Source of the DNA: a virus
Direction: 5' to 3' (one strand)
Length of the DNA stretch: 23,443 bases
Virus record (IMG/VR): IMGVR_UViG_3300035698_006149
Span: 1-23,443 of that record
The notes under the pieces are model-generated. The model saw only the letters and a program-made list of their open reading frames with translations, was not told the DNA's origin and made no database searches. Below are positions 1 to 8,606 of the stretch, one piece after another (within the stretch, counting starts at the first letter, position 1; every line of letters begins with the position of its first letter). The position numbers and the translations under genes were made by a program.

Positions 1-91
1 AAGCGGTTTCGACGTTCGACGCCAAGATGAAAGCATCGTCGTCTGCATATCCAGATCGAGCGTCAATGATTGCGTTGTTGAAAATTGTCAT
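1..91 (-). CDS. Start of an unknown gene, cut by the window edge
   Basis: Reading leftward from an ATG at 91, the frame stays open for 30 codons to the left edge. It begins MTIFNNAIIDARSG and continues YADDDAFILASNVETA. An AAGGA lies about 11 bases before the ATG, a somewhat long but usable spacing. The gene follows the Ig-like virion gene by about 30 bp on the same strand, so it is probably the next gene of the structural block. Nothing in the visible 30 residues identifies a family. The only rival ATG nearby (at 101) is in another frame that stops within about a dozen codons. Confidence 0.6.
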   Translation of the reverse strand, partial: MTIFNNAIIDARSGYADDDAFILASNVETA

Positions 92-122
92 TATCTTTCA
101 TTTCCTTACTAACTTCAAGAGA

Positions 123-1472
123 TCATCCTACAGTCCAGGGATTGCCTGGGTATGTTCCCATTCGACGAGCAGCCATATAATCAGGACGTGTACGACGTCG
201 GTAAGGGCTCTCAAGTCCACGGATTGCACTCGTAAACATAGTAAGAGGAAGCAGGGACTCCAGCGCACTGCGCCAGGCATTTTCCAGTTTAGTCAGGTAA
301 CTATCCAGGACCTTAGAAGATCCACTGAAGCTACGAGAGATTTGGAATAGGCCAAGTGTCTTGTTCTGACTGATTCCAGTAGCTGCTTGAAGTGTCACAG
401 CCTCGCTGAGAACTTCCCAGATGACCTTAGCCTGAATGTAGTCCCTCATGGTTCTAGTAGGCTGGTCATAGCGGGAGTCTTCATCCCGGGCTAGCATCAT
501 GGCGGCAAGCCATTCTGACTCTCGGTAAATCAAATAATCTTTCTCACGATCGTCTAAGTCCAGTATTCCACCAATAATGTCAAAGCGACGGAAGACGGAG
601 GAGACTGTTCCATAGTGAGGAAATAGCTCTGTGGAGAACTCAAAGGTTCTCTCTTCACTCAGAACTTTTGAGCCAGTGCTATTTGAAGTGTCAGCATCCA
701 GTACCACCCATACACGATTGTTTGGCAGGAAGGTCATAAGCTGAAGAGACGTGATTTCTGTAGCATCGGGGTCCCAGGTTACATTGGGAGCATCTCCCAA
801 AGCTGTGTTAAGAGTAAGAACTACAGTTGCTCCAGAAACTGCACAAGACAGAAGCTCTGGAACACGGGCAGGTATAGTTGGAGTTCCATCAATAGACTCA
901 GCATATAGGTTTATCTGTGTAAGGTCCACCCAGCTTGCAGCATCTGTAGGCCACTGAGCTGTAAGAACGTCTTCAGAGAAGACCAGAGTCAACTGAGTGA
1001 TGATAGATCCTTGTAAGGGATTAGTAGCCAGACCATATGCATTGGCTGCAGGGTTAGAGCTTAGCAAACGGAAGTCACCTGAGTAGCCAAGAGCCTGGTC
1101 CCAAAGTTGTCCAGTGGGAAGCTCTACTTGGACAGGCTCTATAAGAGAGGTTCCTGTTGTAAAGGTAATGGAAATTGGAGCTGCTAAAGGGGTTGTATCA
1201 AGAGACTTAAGTCCAACTGTGATTAGCAGACGGTAAGCTGTCTCTTGACGAAGAGTATAAGCAGGAAGAAAGCTAATAATACTTGCTGTCTCAGTACTCT
1301 TTACTGTCAAAGACCCCTGGACAACCTGACTGGAGGATGCCACAGGGGTCAGAATGACTATAGATGAGGTGACTGTGCTTTCATCAAGCAGACCACTGAA
1401 GTCAAGCAGGAGGGTCCGGTTGAGCGGCATCCCGTCATCAAGATTGTTTGAAGCAAGAACAGGAGCCGCCAT
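123..1472 (-). CDS. Virion-type protein with bacterial Ig-like domains
   Basis: A 449-residue protein. Residues about 1-108 look like an SbsA-type Ig-like domain (Big_5): a PLNRTLLLDFSGLLDESTV strand pattern and an end rich in beta residues (ISITFTTGT). A second beta-rich segment, about 155-285, has the similar core LTLVFSEDVL. The C-terminal 160 residues are more helical and basic, ending in an RRRTRPDY-type tail. There is no signal peptide or membrane segment. GAGGTGG lies 8 bases before the ATG. It sits two genes after the capsid gene in the head block, which suggests a head-to-tail connector or surface-exposed head or neck protein. The domain type is recognised; the virion role is inferred from position. 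Confidence 0.6.
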   Translation of the reverse strand: MAAPVLASNNLDDGMPLNRTLLLDFSGLLDESTVTSSIVILTPVASSSQVVQGSLTVKSTETASIISFLPAYTLRQETAYRLLITVGLKSLDTTPLAAPISITFTTGTSLIEPVQVELPTGQLWDQALGYSGDFRLLSSNPAANAYGLATNPLQGSIITQLTLVFSEDVLTAQWPTDAASWVDLTQINLYAESIDGTPTIPARVPELLSCAVSGATVVLTLNTALGDAPNVTWDPDATEITSLQLMTFLPNNRVWVVLDADTSNSTGSKVLSEERTFEFSTELFPHYGTVSSVFRRFDIIGGILDLDDREKDYLIYRESEWLAAMMLARDEDSRYDQPTRTMRDYIQAKVIWEVLSEAVTLQAATGISQNKTLGLFQISRSFSGSSKVLDSYLTKLENAWRSALESLLPLTMFTSAIRGLESPYRRRTRPDYMAARRMGTYPGNPWTVG

Positions 1473-1492
1473 GGCAAAGCCACCTCATTGAT

Positions 1493-2167
1493 TTACATTC
1501 TAGTGTCACCAAAACTATTGATGACGTCTTCCAGGAAGACGAGAACTCGGCTACGACGCCGGCTACACTCTTCCAGGTAGGCCAGGGCAACCACACCCTT
1601 GCGTTCGCTGAGGACCTTAGAGGTCTTAATCTTGTTAATAATATCCCCTTCAGGATCAATAGAGTCCGTGGCTGATGGGGGAGTCAAGAGAACTTCGAGC
1701 TCAGTAGCTTCGAAGCCTGAGGAAAGAACAGGATCTTTGCCTCCTTCGACCCGGCTGTGAACCTCCGATTTATGATACTCGGGGATCTTGAAAGAAGTTA
1801 TGGCATCTTTGCTGACTGCAATAATTGTACCAAGCTGAAGAGCCGAAGCAATGATCTTAAGACCATGCTCAGGGATCTCATTAAGACTTGGCACACCGTT
1901 TTGGCCGAAGACGGCCACTGGGTCTCGTCGGTTAAGACCGACGAGGACTTTGGACTGGGAGTCAGTCCATTCGGATCGTACATTGAAGATAACTTCACGA
2001 GCGACATTGAGCTGGATGGCTTGAAGGCCAGTCAGATAGTCGAAGTACGAGGCAGGAAGGGCCTTCTGAGCAGGAGCTGCATTTCTCAGGCCATTGGACA
2101 CCGTGTCCACTTTGGAAGGATTAGCATCGGGGGGGAGATTGCTAGTTTGTTCGGTTGACTTTCCCAT
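1493..2167 (-). CDS. Unknown protein of the head gene block
   Basis: A 224-residue protein with no recognised family. Residues 1-40 are polar and probably disordered. The rest is mixed alpha/beta, without membrane segment, signal peptide or cysteine pattern. It is the first gene after the terminator following the capsid gene, preceded by GAGGAG 12 bases before its ATG. The next gene starts 20 bp after its stop, so the two are probably co-transcribed. Position suggests a head-completion or connector role, but no motif supports a specific one. The coding sequence contains a perfect 15-bp palindrome at 2095-2109, encoding Asp-Thr-Val-Ser, that recurs elsewhere in the window. Confidence 0.6.
   Translation of the reverse strand: MGKSTEQTSNLPPDANPSKVDTVSNGLRNAAPAQKALPASYFDYLTGLQAIQLNVAREVIFNVRSEWTDSQSKVLVGLNRRDPVAVFGQNGVPSLNEIPEHGLKIIASALQLGTIIAVSKDAITSFKIPEYHKSEVHSRVEGGKDPVLSSGFEATELEVLLTPPSATDSIDPEGDIINKIKTSKVLSERKGVVALAYLEECSRRRSRVLVFLEDVINSFGDTRM
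2095..2109. repeat. Dispersed palindrome, copy 1
   Basis: TGGACACCGTGTCCA is a perfect 15-bp dyad with a single central base, inside the 224-residue gene. Its minus-strand form has the same core as the copies at 9279-9295, 17932-17942 and 19412-19428. Confidence 0.75.
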
Positions 2168-2202
2168 AATTCTTGAGTACTCCTCTTTAGTTCAAAGAAA
2201 GT

Positions 2203-2233
2203 AAGAGGCAGGCAAGTGATTCGCCTGCCTCTT
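2203..2233 (-). terminator. Hairpin terminator after the capsid gene
   Basis: AAGAGGCAGGC at 2203-2213 pairs perfectly over 11 bp with GCCTGCCTCTT at 2223-2233 across a 9-base loop. Read on the minus strand it starts 35 bp after the capsid stop and is followed by the T-rich ACTTTCTTTG. It separates the highly expressed capsid gene from the two genes beyond. Some read-through is likely, because no strong promoter is obvious before 2167. Confidence 0.7.
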
Positions 2234-2267
2234 TGGATTTTAACCAGTGGTATCTAAGCCGCTAGGC

Positions 2268-3638
2268 TTACACTGTCAAGCCACTGATTGCAGTCTTCAC
2301 AGTAGGACCAGGCCACGTCGGAGAAGCGACCACAGAGAACTGGAAGTTTGCGAACGGATCAAGGCCACGCTTGATAGCAATGTTACGAGCAACACTGATA
2401 CCCTCGCCGCCAGCGGCGGTGGCTAGTGCGTAACGTTCCCGGAACTTCGTCGAGATCACGTCGATCCGAGGATCACTGAACTCTTCAGTCGTGACATCTT
2501 CATCTTGCATGATAGCGCCAAGATAACGTGAGTCAGCAACGATGATGTTGGTCAGAGCAGGAGTCGAGCTGCCGGCAGCCACATAAGGCATGTAAGGCGT
2601 AACGACGGTCTGCAGAGACTTTCCAAGCAAACCTGAATCGGGACTGGTCGACAAGGCAGCCAGCGGAGTCGCAGCTTCCCAGCCATAACCCAGAGGATTT
2701 GCCTTAGCCGAAGGGTGAGGAGACGCCGATCCAGTTGGCCATTTGTAAAGAGGACCCTTGGCCGATGCCAATGCAAAGTCCCGAATCTCCGGGGTGCGGG
2801 CAAAGATGGTCCAGGCCAAGCCATTGACCAGGATCAGATCGGGGTTGAACCCGCGATTGATCAGGTCACCAGCCATCTCGACCAAGTCGTCCAACGTGAT
2901 GGAACCATTCTGGGCACCATCAATACCGACGCCCGAACTGTTACGGTAGGACGAAGACAGGTTGTTGATGAAGTCGTTACCAATGCTCGTTAGGTGAGCA
3001 AAGATACGTTTTTCCTTGGTGCGAGCCATAGCCCGGCCAGCAGCAGAAAGCATGCGGCCCATGATGTCGAAGCCCTTGACATAGCGGCGAACGTCATCCT
3101 GGATTTCCACACGCAGACCAAACTTGCCAACCCGGCAGTATCCCTGGCCCTGAACTGCAAACTTGCGGATCGGGTATTCCTGCCCGTTACCAACCTCTTC
3201 AGCATCAGCGACTGCACTGAAAGCAGGGAAGTTAACGGCGAGGACACCTTCAGTACGAATCGTTTCAAGAAGCTTGGTGCCGATGTATTCGGGCTCGGCA
3301 GCTTCCTGAACGACGGAACTCATGGCACCGGGGATGAGAGTGCGCAGCTCTTCCATCGAGATCTGATCGGAGAAACCGCACATTTCATTACAGAAGTCGA
3401 CCCAGCTCAGGTTGACCTCTTTAGCATAATCATAGTCCGAGAGCATGCGACGGACAGTATCCGTAACATCGCGCTTGGCACTGTCGGCCTGAGTTTTCTT
3501 CAGGTGGTCTGGCAACGAGAGCTTGCGGGCCTCGTCGATGTCAATACTCGCCTTTGAAAAGCTGGCCACAATGGAGTCTGACAGGTTTTTAGCCAGCAGT
3601 TCCACATTGGTTGAGTTGAGGTTGATTTGGGTTCCCAT
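2268..3638 (-). CDS. Major capsid protein (HK97-fold type)
   Basis: A 456-residue protein matching the size and sequence style of HK97-fold major capsid proteins. The first 115 or so residues are charged and helical, like a scaffold-type delta domain. Then comes a mixed alpha/beta body with an E-loop-like region (GNGQEYPIRKFAVQGQGY, about 150-168). A spine-helix and A-domain segment follows, with DLVEMAGDLINRGFNPDLIL then VNGLAWTIFARTPEIRDF. It lies directly after the protease-scaffold and decoration genes, as E does in lambda. An AAAGGAGGAG sequence sits about 12 bases before the ATG, and a terminator follows, both consistent with heavy expression. The family is inferred from pattern and order; no single catalytic motif exists to prove it. 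Confidence 0.8.
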   Translation of the reverse strand: MGTQINLNSTNVELLAKNLSDSIVASFSKASIDIDEARKLSLPDHLKKTQADSAKRDVTDTVRRMLSDYDYAKEVNLSWVDFCNEMCGFSDQISMEELRTLIPGAMSSVVQEAAEPEYIGTKLLETIRTEGVLAVNFPAFSAVADAEEVGNGQEYPIRKFAVQGQGYCRVGKFGLRVEIQDDVRRYVKGFDIMGRMLSAAGRAMARTKEKRIFAHLTSIGNDFINNLSSSYRNSSGVGIDGAQNGSITLDDLVEMAGDLINRGFNPDLILVNGLAWTIFARTPEIRDFALASAKGPLYKWPTGSASPHPSAKANPLGYGWEAATPLAALSTSPDSGLLGKSLQTVVTPYMPYVAAGSSTPALTNIIVADSRYLGAIMQDEDVTTEEFSDPRIDVISTKFRERYALATAAGGEGISVARNIAIKRGLDPFANFQFSVVASPTWPGPTVKTAISGLTV

Positions 3639-3684
3639 TGTAGTGGTTGACTCCTCCTTTAGAGTCGCGGTGACTGTTTAAGCC

Positions 3685-4947
3685 TTACAGCTCGAACGCA
3701 ATCAGCAGCGCACCGGCTTCAGTATAAGCAGAAGGAGCGACAGCACCTTCGAATGTATTGCCGGCAAAGGCAAGCTCTTGAGCTACGCCATTGGTTCCGG
3801 TGCCAGCAAGCCCGGAATCTCGAGGGGTGACAGCCTTGGACAGATCGAAGGTATCAGGAACACCTTGTTCCCAAACCCGCAGGAAACGGCCGATGATGTT
3901 ACCCAAATGAAGAGCATTGACAGTCAGGCCAGCAGTCATACCACCAGAAGCAGCTGTGCCAGCCGAAGTGCCGGCAGCCGCCCAGGCATCGCCTTCATCA
4001 GAGACTTCAGCATAGCCAATAGCTACTGCGCCTAGTTCTGTTGCAGTGATCGTGATCGTGGTGGCAGTGTCTGTTGAAGTAGGTGTGCCACGATACTTAA
4101 GAGCTGTCAGAGCCCAGGCTGCAATAAAGTTGGTGATTGTGTTGGCAACGGCGACGCCCTTGACAAAGTAACCGTTGTAGCCAACGCTAGTTTTAGCCGC
4201 TGCCACAACTGTGAAAGTGACAGCACAACCCTGAATAGTAATGGTGAACGAGTCACCTGTTGCCACATCGGCGAACGTCGGGGTGATGACCCGAGTCGAC
4301 GCAGAAGGTTCAGTCGTGGTATCTTCATTGTCAATACGGCACGGACCCAAACGAGGACGGCTGGAGGCCGAGAGTTTAGAACCAGTGATACCAAGATTCA
4401 TACACAGGTCACCTTCATTAACGTGGCCAATAGCATTGGCACCATTACGGAAGTAAGGAATCATGAAGTGACGCCGACGCATGACCACAGCCTTCCAAGC
4501 CGGATCAAAGTTTTCGTTGACGATCTCACCTGTGGACAGGTAAGAGTTGCGAATGATCGGCTGATGGGCCAAGCCAATAGGCAAGGTTGCACCAATATAT
4601 GCAGTGGAGTCACCGGAGGCCGCAACAGCCGTACCAGGAACGTCAAGATCTTCTGTGTTACCGACATCGCCGGCAGCATAGGTGATCTGATACGGGACCG
4701 GACTGGCCGGAACAAGCCACTTATTGCCACTTGTGTCTTCCCAGACGCCAACCGGCTCACCGGCCTCTATGACGACGGGGACATCGAAGTTACCGAAATT
4801 GCCCTGCCACAATTGGCTGGAGCGTCTGGCCGGCAGGTAAGGGCAGAGCTTAAGGGCGTTGCCCAAAGCCGGAGTGATGCCATCGCCCTGCTCGATAAAT
4901 GGAGGGGTGTAGGGGGTAGCATGCTGGATGAAACCATTGGCACTCAT
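3685..4947 (-). CDS. Putative capsid decoration protein
   Basis: A 420-residue, low-charge, beta-rich protein encoded between the protease-scaffold gene and the capsid gene. In lambda and many siphoviruses the decoration (head-stabilising) protein is encoded at this position. The body (1-217 and 341-420) contains EAGEPVGVWE and similar beta segments. Residues about 218-340 look like a separate inserted module, with ITIQGCAVTFTVVAA and TATTITITATELGAVAIG. This resembles the 'TINGVTFTA ... VTITA' domain that is common in phage virion proteins. AAAGGAGAA lies 10 or so bases before the ATG. The decoration role is inferred from gene order and composition. A second, minor capsid protein is the alternative. 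Confidence 0.55.
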   Translation of the reverse strand: MSANGFIQHATPYTPPFIEQGDGITPALGNALKLCPYLPARRSSQLWQGNFGNFDVPVVIEAGEPVGVWEDTSGNKWLVPASPVPYQITYAAGDVGNTEDLDVPGTAVAASGDSTAYIGATLPIGLAHQPIIRNSYLSTGEIVNENFDPAWKAVVMRRRHFMIPYFRNGANAIGHVNEGDLCMNLGITGSKLSASSRPRLGPCRIDNEDTTTEPSASTRVITPTFADVATGDSFTITIQGCAVTFTVVAAAKTSVGYNGYFVKGVAVANTITNFIAAWALTALKYRGTPTSTDTATTITITATELGAVAIGYAEVSDEGDAWAAAGTSAGTAASGGMTAGLTVNALHLGNIIGRFLRVWEQGVPDTFDLSKAVTPRDSGLAGTGTNGVAQELAFAGNTFEGAVAPSAYTEAGALLIAFEL

Positions 4948-4989
4948 TGTTTAGAGTTCTCCTTTTTAAGGTTTAGCCATGATGGCTGA

Positions 4990-5499
4990 TTACCCACGAA
5001 GGGGCTTCGTGAAGCGAGCAGGAAGCTTAAAGCCACCTTCGTCATCTTCCTTCTTGGGGGGTGTCGGAGGGACCGATCTGTTAAGAGGATCCACAGTCTG
5101 GTCATCAACCAAGAGCTCAAGTCTCTTAGTGACGTCATCGAGAGAGTCGCGCAGGGAATCGATTGTCCGCTTGTTCAGCTCATCCCGAAGGGTCAGAACC
5201 TTTTCTTTGTCTTTCAGGTCTGCCTCAGAATACTGACCAATTTTCGAGAAGGCTTCAAAGACTCGGTCAACCACATCGGATTTGATCTGGTCCTGGAATT
5301 CGTCGATTTGTTTCTGGGCATCTGTCAACTTCTCAGTGAGAGGATTAACAGCAGCATCAACGGCCAGGGTCTTTTCTTTCTCGAATTCCTCATGATCGGC
5401 CTTTTGCCGGGAGCTGAGGATGCGGGCGACCGGCTCCAGAGACGCGATCTGCTCATCCGTAAGATTGAGCTTCTTCAGCAATTGGAGCAGTTCGTCCAT
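4990..5499 (-). CDS. Scaffold protein from an internal in-frame start
   Basis: The ATG at 5499 is codon 439 of the protease-scaffold frame and is preceded by AGGAGG with a 5-base spacer. It would yield a 169-residue protein starting MDELLQLLKKLNLTDEQ. It is almost entirely charged helix and coiled coil (about residues 25-130), with a proline- and lysine-rich tail ending FTKPLRG. This is the lambda C/Nu3 arrangement, in which the protease C-terminus is also made separately, in excess, as scaffold. Seen: start, Shine-Dalgarno sequence and coiled coil. Inferred: abundant separate translation. Confidence 0.75.
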   Translation of the reverse strand: MDELLQLLKKLNLTDEQIASLEPVARILSSRQKADHEEFEKEKTLAVDAAVNPLTEKLTDAQKQIDEFQDQIKSDVVDRVFEAFSKIGQYSEADLKDKEKVLTLRDELNKRTIDSLRDSLDDVTKRLELLVDDQTVDPLNRSVPPTPPKKEDDEGGFKLPARFTKPLRG

Positions 5500-6813
5500 G
5501 ATAGCCTCCTCGCTATTCGTATTGTTGAGGGCAGAGTCTGTCCCTCTAGTTCTATCTAGTAAGGACTTTCGCCCTGAGATTGTTAGCGTCGATGGATCAG
5601 AGTCTTCTTCAGGACTGAAAACCCACTGCTTATCTACAGGAGGAGCTAGCCGAATGAAGATATCTGGACTATCCGACAACATGATCATAAGGTCTCGGCC
5701 GGCAAGATGTTCACTGAGTCCAGAGACTTTGACAGCAGCATCAAGAAGGTTTGATTGCTGAGGAAGGAGTTTCTCATCCTGCACAACTAGGAAGAGACTG
5801 GTCAGGATCTCACGCGGGGTGGAGCAAGGCAGTTCAGTATCTTCATGTTTGTAACGACAAAGATCCAAAGGACTTGCCAGAAGTTCAAGAGTCTCTTTCT
5901 CACTATCGGTAAGGCAAAGCTCGGGTGAGCAGGGATAGGACTTAGAGAATTGATCGACGAACTCAGTGGAGACAATCTTATCCGAAGGTGTCAAAGGCAT
6001 AGACATGTCGATGAGTACAGCCCAGCTTGGATTGTGAATCTGACGGCAGACATCAGCACTGGAAGTGTCATAAAGCAGGTTGTTCTCCCTGTCCTGGGCA
6101 TAAAACTGAACAATGGATTTACCAGACTTGTTCTCTGAATCCTTTGAGGCTTCTTTAAACTCTTCAACACCTGCCCAAGGGTTGGCAGGTTCGTCAGTAA
6201 ACGCCTGATGTTTCATAACTATGTCTACAGGAAACAAGTAGTTCCACTTCCCATCAACTCTGACTGGACCAAAGACATGCTCAGGCCAGTCTTCATCATC
6301 AGCAGTCATGATATCAATATTTGTAATGGCATCAATCAACTGGCGGCAGTTAAAGGAGATGGACTGGCGATTGAGACGTCCATCCATGATTCTTTCGATA
6401 GCATCAGCATCCTCAATGGACTGCCAGATACGAATGTGACCTAAAGGAGGACTGGTCTTGAAGTTCCAGGAGTCAGTAACAAAGTCATCAGGCCTGCCGG
6501 CGGAGGTATCCGCGTACTCACTTTTAAAGATGGTTCCAATAGCTCGACCATCTTCGCCATAGTGACCAATAAGTACTGGTTTGTTGACAGGAATGACAAA
6601 AGTGTCTGCAGCCGGGCGTAGTTGGCTAGGTCGGTAGACTCGCTTGTTTGTGATAAGTCCAGCATGAGATGCTGTGCTCTCAGCCACAAGGCGAAAGTCT
6701 TTCTGAAACCCTTTGTCAATGAGTAGACGTTTGCCGGCAGCACAGGGTTGGCGCACGGAAACCGACAGATTGTCCGACATGAGTATATCTTGGTTAAGAC
6801 GATTACGAGACAT
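4990..6813 (-). CDS. Prohead maturation protease fused to capsid scaffold
   Basis: A 607-residue protein. Residues about 30-220 form a prohead serine protease. The sequence around VLIGHYGEDGRAIGTIF carries the catalytic His (H84). NRQSISF carries the nucleophile, probably S151. HQAFTDEPANPWAG (202-214) matches the conserved 'dePANP.A' segment that follows the active site in this family. Residues 225-438 form a linker. Residues 439-607 are a charged coiled coil typical of scaffolding proteins. The full-length product should assemble inside the procapsid and cleave scaffold and capsid N-termini. GGAGG lies about 9 bases before the ATG. An internal start with a perfect ribosome binding site at 5499 should also make scaffold alone. 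Confidence 0.85.
   Translation of the reverse strand: MSRNRLNQDILMSDNLSVSVRQPCAAGKRLLIDKGFQKDFRLVAESTASHAGLITNKRVYRPSQLRPAADTFVIPVNKPVLIGHYGEDGRAIGTIFKSEYADTSAGRPDDFVTDSWNFKTSPPLGHIRIWQSIEDADAIERIMDGRLNRQSISFNCRQLIDAITNIDIMTADDEDWPEHVFGPVRVDGKWNYLFPVDIVMKHQAFTDEPANPWAGVEEFKEASKDSENKSGKSIVQFYAQDRENNLLYDTSSADVCRQIHNPSWAVLIDMSMPLTPSDKIVSTEFVDQFSKSYPCSPELCLTDSEKETLELLASPLDLCRYKHEDTELPCSTPREILTSLFLVVQDEKLLPQQSNLLDAAVKVSGLSEHLAGRDLMIMLSDSPDIFIRLAPPVDKQWVFSPEEDSDPSTLTISGRKSLLDRTRGTDSALNNTNSEEAIMDELLQLLKKLNLTDEQIASLEPVARILSSRQKADHEEFEKEKTLAVDAAVNPLTEKLTDAQKQIDEFQDQIKSDVVDRVFEAFSKIGQYSEADLKDKEKVLTLRDELNKRTIDSLRDSLDDVTKRLELLVDDQTVDPLNRSVPPTPPKKEDDEGGFKLPARFTKPLRG
5505..5510 (-). promoter_or_regulatory. 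Internal ribosome binding site for scaffold
   Basis: AGGAGG on the minus strand, 5 bases before the internal ATG at 5499. It is a full match to the anti-Shine-Dalgarno sequence, inside an open reading frame where it encodes Glu-Glu-Ala in SEEAIM. Confidence 0.75.
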
Positions 6814-6836
6814 TCTTTACTTCCTCCACTTCTATG

Positions 6837-6845
6837 TATAGTAAG
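6837..6845 (-). promoter_or_regulatory. CTTACTATA element before the protease-scaffold gene
   Basis: CTTACTATA on the minus strand, 23 bases before the ATG at 6813, in the short gap after the portal gene. It is one of several copies found ahead of genes. TACTAT could serve as a -10, but no good -35 is present at 16-18 bp here. Confidence 0.45.
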
Positions 6846-6863
6846 AGAGTTTGATCTGGCTTC

Positions 6864-8606
6864 TCAGGGCTTTCCTGTAGCTCCTGATAAGAAGGCAGTG
6901 CTACGAACAAGGTTTCCAAGAGAAGCCTTTGAGAGCTGTTCTGTTTCTGGGTCATCATGTTCCTTAAGGAAATTCTCCATTCGGTAGACCTTATCACTAA
7001 TGCTGAAGGCTTCATCAGCAGCCTCAGCGCTGGCAATCCAGGAGGTCTTGCCTGATTTATCCAGACCAGTCTTATAGTGTTCGAAGGCTTCCTGACTCAG
7101 TTTGTAGACAAGTGCCGAGTCTTTAGGAGTCTTCGGGACAGGACTGTTACCATATTGGTTGGTTCCTTTCTGGTTCTGGCTGGCTTGCCCTTTGGCAACG
7201 GCACCTGCCTGGGCCTTGGCTTCAGCTAGTCGGACTGAGACTTCCTCAACTTGGGATTCTGACCAGTCTTCATCTTTGAAGGGCTCATAACCTAGACGCA
7301 TACGATATTCAGAATGAGACAAGCCTTGAGACTCCCACAACATTGTTGCATGAACTTCCTGACGCATCTTCCTATCCAAGTCAATTTCATTGAAGTGAAA
7401 CAGAACACGGTTCTGATCATCATCAAACGACCAACGGAACTTGTTTCCAGCTTCAAGTAGTAAGACATCGATAAGGAAGTTGTTTATATAGCTTTCAATA
7501 GATAGCGCCAGGAACTTGCAGCGGTCAACACCTTTGTCTGTCAGAGTCGCAGCAGTGTTTCTGTTCGAGGTCGAGCCCTCACCTAAATCAATTGAAGACA
7601 GATTGCATCCTTCACGTACGCGACCTTTATAATGTGTAATGGCCCATTGGTAGCAGCTTAGGTCAGCTCCATTGGTAATAGACTCGATTTCATGGCGAGC
7701 ATCAGAGACATAGAAGCCCCCTTCCAGAGCACCTTGTGAGATGATGGAGTGAACACGATCAATCTCAGAATAATTATTCTCCCGGTCAATAGTAGGGTTC
7801 TCTATCTTGATATGAACCAGAGGAGCCCCTTGCTGGGAGATAATGGAGTTAACTACAGCCTCGACAGCTCGTAGATCCTGAATGTCATCCAAAGCAGGCA
7901 TTAGCCAAGGATCGGAATAGACTTTTCCTGGATGACGGCAGAAGTTGAAATGGATAGTACTCTTGGCGCCAAACTCTACTCTTTGACTGAAAATACCTGA
8001 GTCTCCACTAAAGATCTTCCATTTACCAACTCTGTTGGTCTTTGGATTGATAACTGGAATAGCTCGTTCCATGGGAAGAACTTCCATGGCGCAGATCGGT
8101 GCAACCGTGCCACGACCTCTCGACTTAGCTACAGGATTTCCTGGAGAGAGGAGTTCATTTCTGTTGAGATACAGTAGGCCATTAGAGAAACGAACAGAGT
8201 CTGTGACCAGTTGCTGCAGGGGGATATCAAAAGGTTCCTGCATGCGCTGACCCATCTCATAGAGTCGATCCTGTATATATCGAGCAGCTGCCGGGTTCTT
8301 GCTCTGGATTGTCCAGCCGGACTTCAAAATCTGTTCAGTATGTCTTAGGATGGCAGTACTAAGAACTTCTTCCATCTCGGCATACTCGACGATTCTGCCA
8401 AAGTTAGGCATGTCTACATTGTAGATACTGGAGGATCCATAGAGCCGAGTTACTCGACCAATGGCTCTCTTTAAGGGAATGACGATGCTTTCCATCCGAT
8501 CCTTGAACCGTCCAATACTTACAGGCTTGATCCTGGGTGAGAAGTTATCTATTCCAGGATTCGGAAGGGGAATGGCCTCTGTAACTTTACTTTTCATAGT
8601 AGTCAT
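6864..8606 (-). CDS. Portal protein
   Basis: A 580-residue protein with the layout of phage portal proteins. The N-terminal helical and beta region includes an EILRHTEQILKSGWTI-like segment (seen as AILRHTEQILKSGW). A central SDPWLMPALDDIQDLRAVEAVVNSIIS stem-like region is preceded by FNFCRHPGKVYS. Then come a wing region and an EGSTSNRNTAATLTDKGVD segment, and a helical crown-like C-terminus rich in Ala, Gln and Lys (about 470-500). Twelve copies would form the DNA channel at one capsid vertex and dock the terminase. The start overlaps the previous gene by 4 bases (ATGA), implying translational coupling. Family assignment rests on overall pattern and on its place between the terminase and the protease. 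Confidence 0.85.
   Translation of the reverse strand: MTTMKSKVTEAIPLPNPGIDNFSPRIKPVSIGRFKDRMESIVIPLKRAIGRVTRLYGSSSIYNVDMPNFGRIVEYAEMEEVLSTAILRHTEQILKSGWTIQSKNPAAARYIQDRLYEMGQRMQEPFDIPLQQLVTDSVRFSNGLLYLNRNELLSPGNPVAKSRGRGTVAPICAMEVLPMERAIPVINPKTNRVGKWKIFSGDSGIFSQRVEFGAKSTIHFNFCRHPGKVYSDPWLMPALDDIQDLRAVEAVVNSIISQQGAPLVHIKIENPTIDRENNYSEIDRVHSIISQGALEGGFYVSDARHEIESITNGADLSCYQWAITHYKGRVREGCNLSSIDLGEGSTSNRNTAATLTDKGVDRCKFLALSIESYINNFLIDVLLLEAGNKFRWSFDDDQNRVLFHFNEIDLDRKMRQEVHATMLWESQGLSHSEYRMRLGYEPFKDEDWSESQVEEVSVRLAEAKAQAGAVAKGQASQNQKGTNQYGNSPVPKTPKDSALVYKLSQEAFEHYKTGLDKSGKTSWIASAEAADEAFSISDKVYRMENFLKEHDDPETEQLSKASLGNLVRSTAFLSGATGKP

Noticed and set aside
237-245. CTTACTATG on the minus strand, similar to the recurrent element
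   Set aside because: It lies inside the Ig-like gene near its 3' end, about 150 bp before the next start, and is best explained by the coding sequence.
2994-3557. Plus-strand open frame of 187 codons
   Set aside because: It is antisense to the major capsid gene, has no ribosome binding site and no recognisable protein pattern; long antisense frames arise from the codon bias of the real gene.
4423-4989. Plus-strand open frame of 188 codons
   Set aside because: It lies antisense to the decoration-type gene, without a ribosome binding site or protein-like features.
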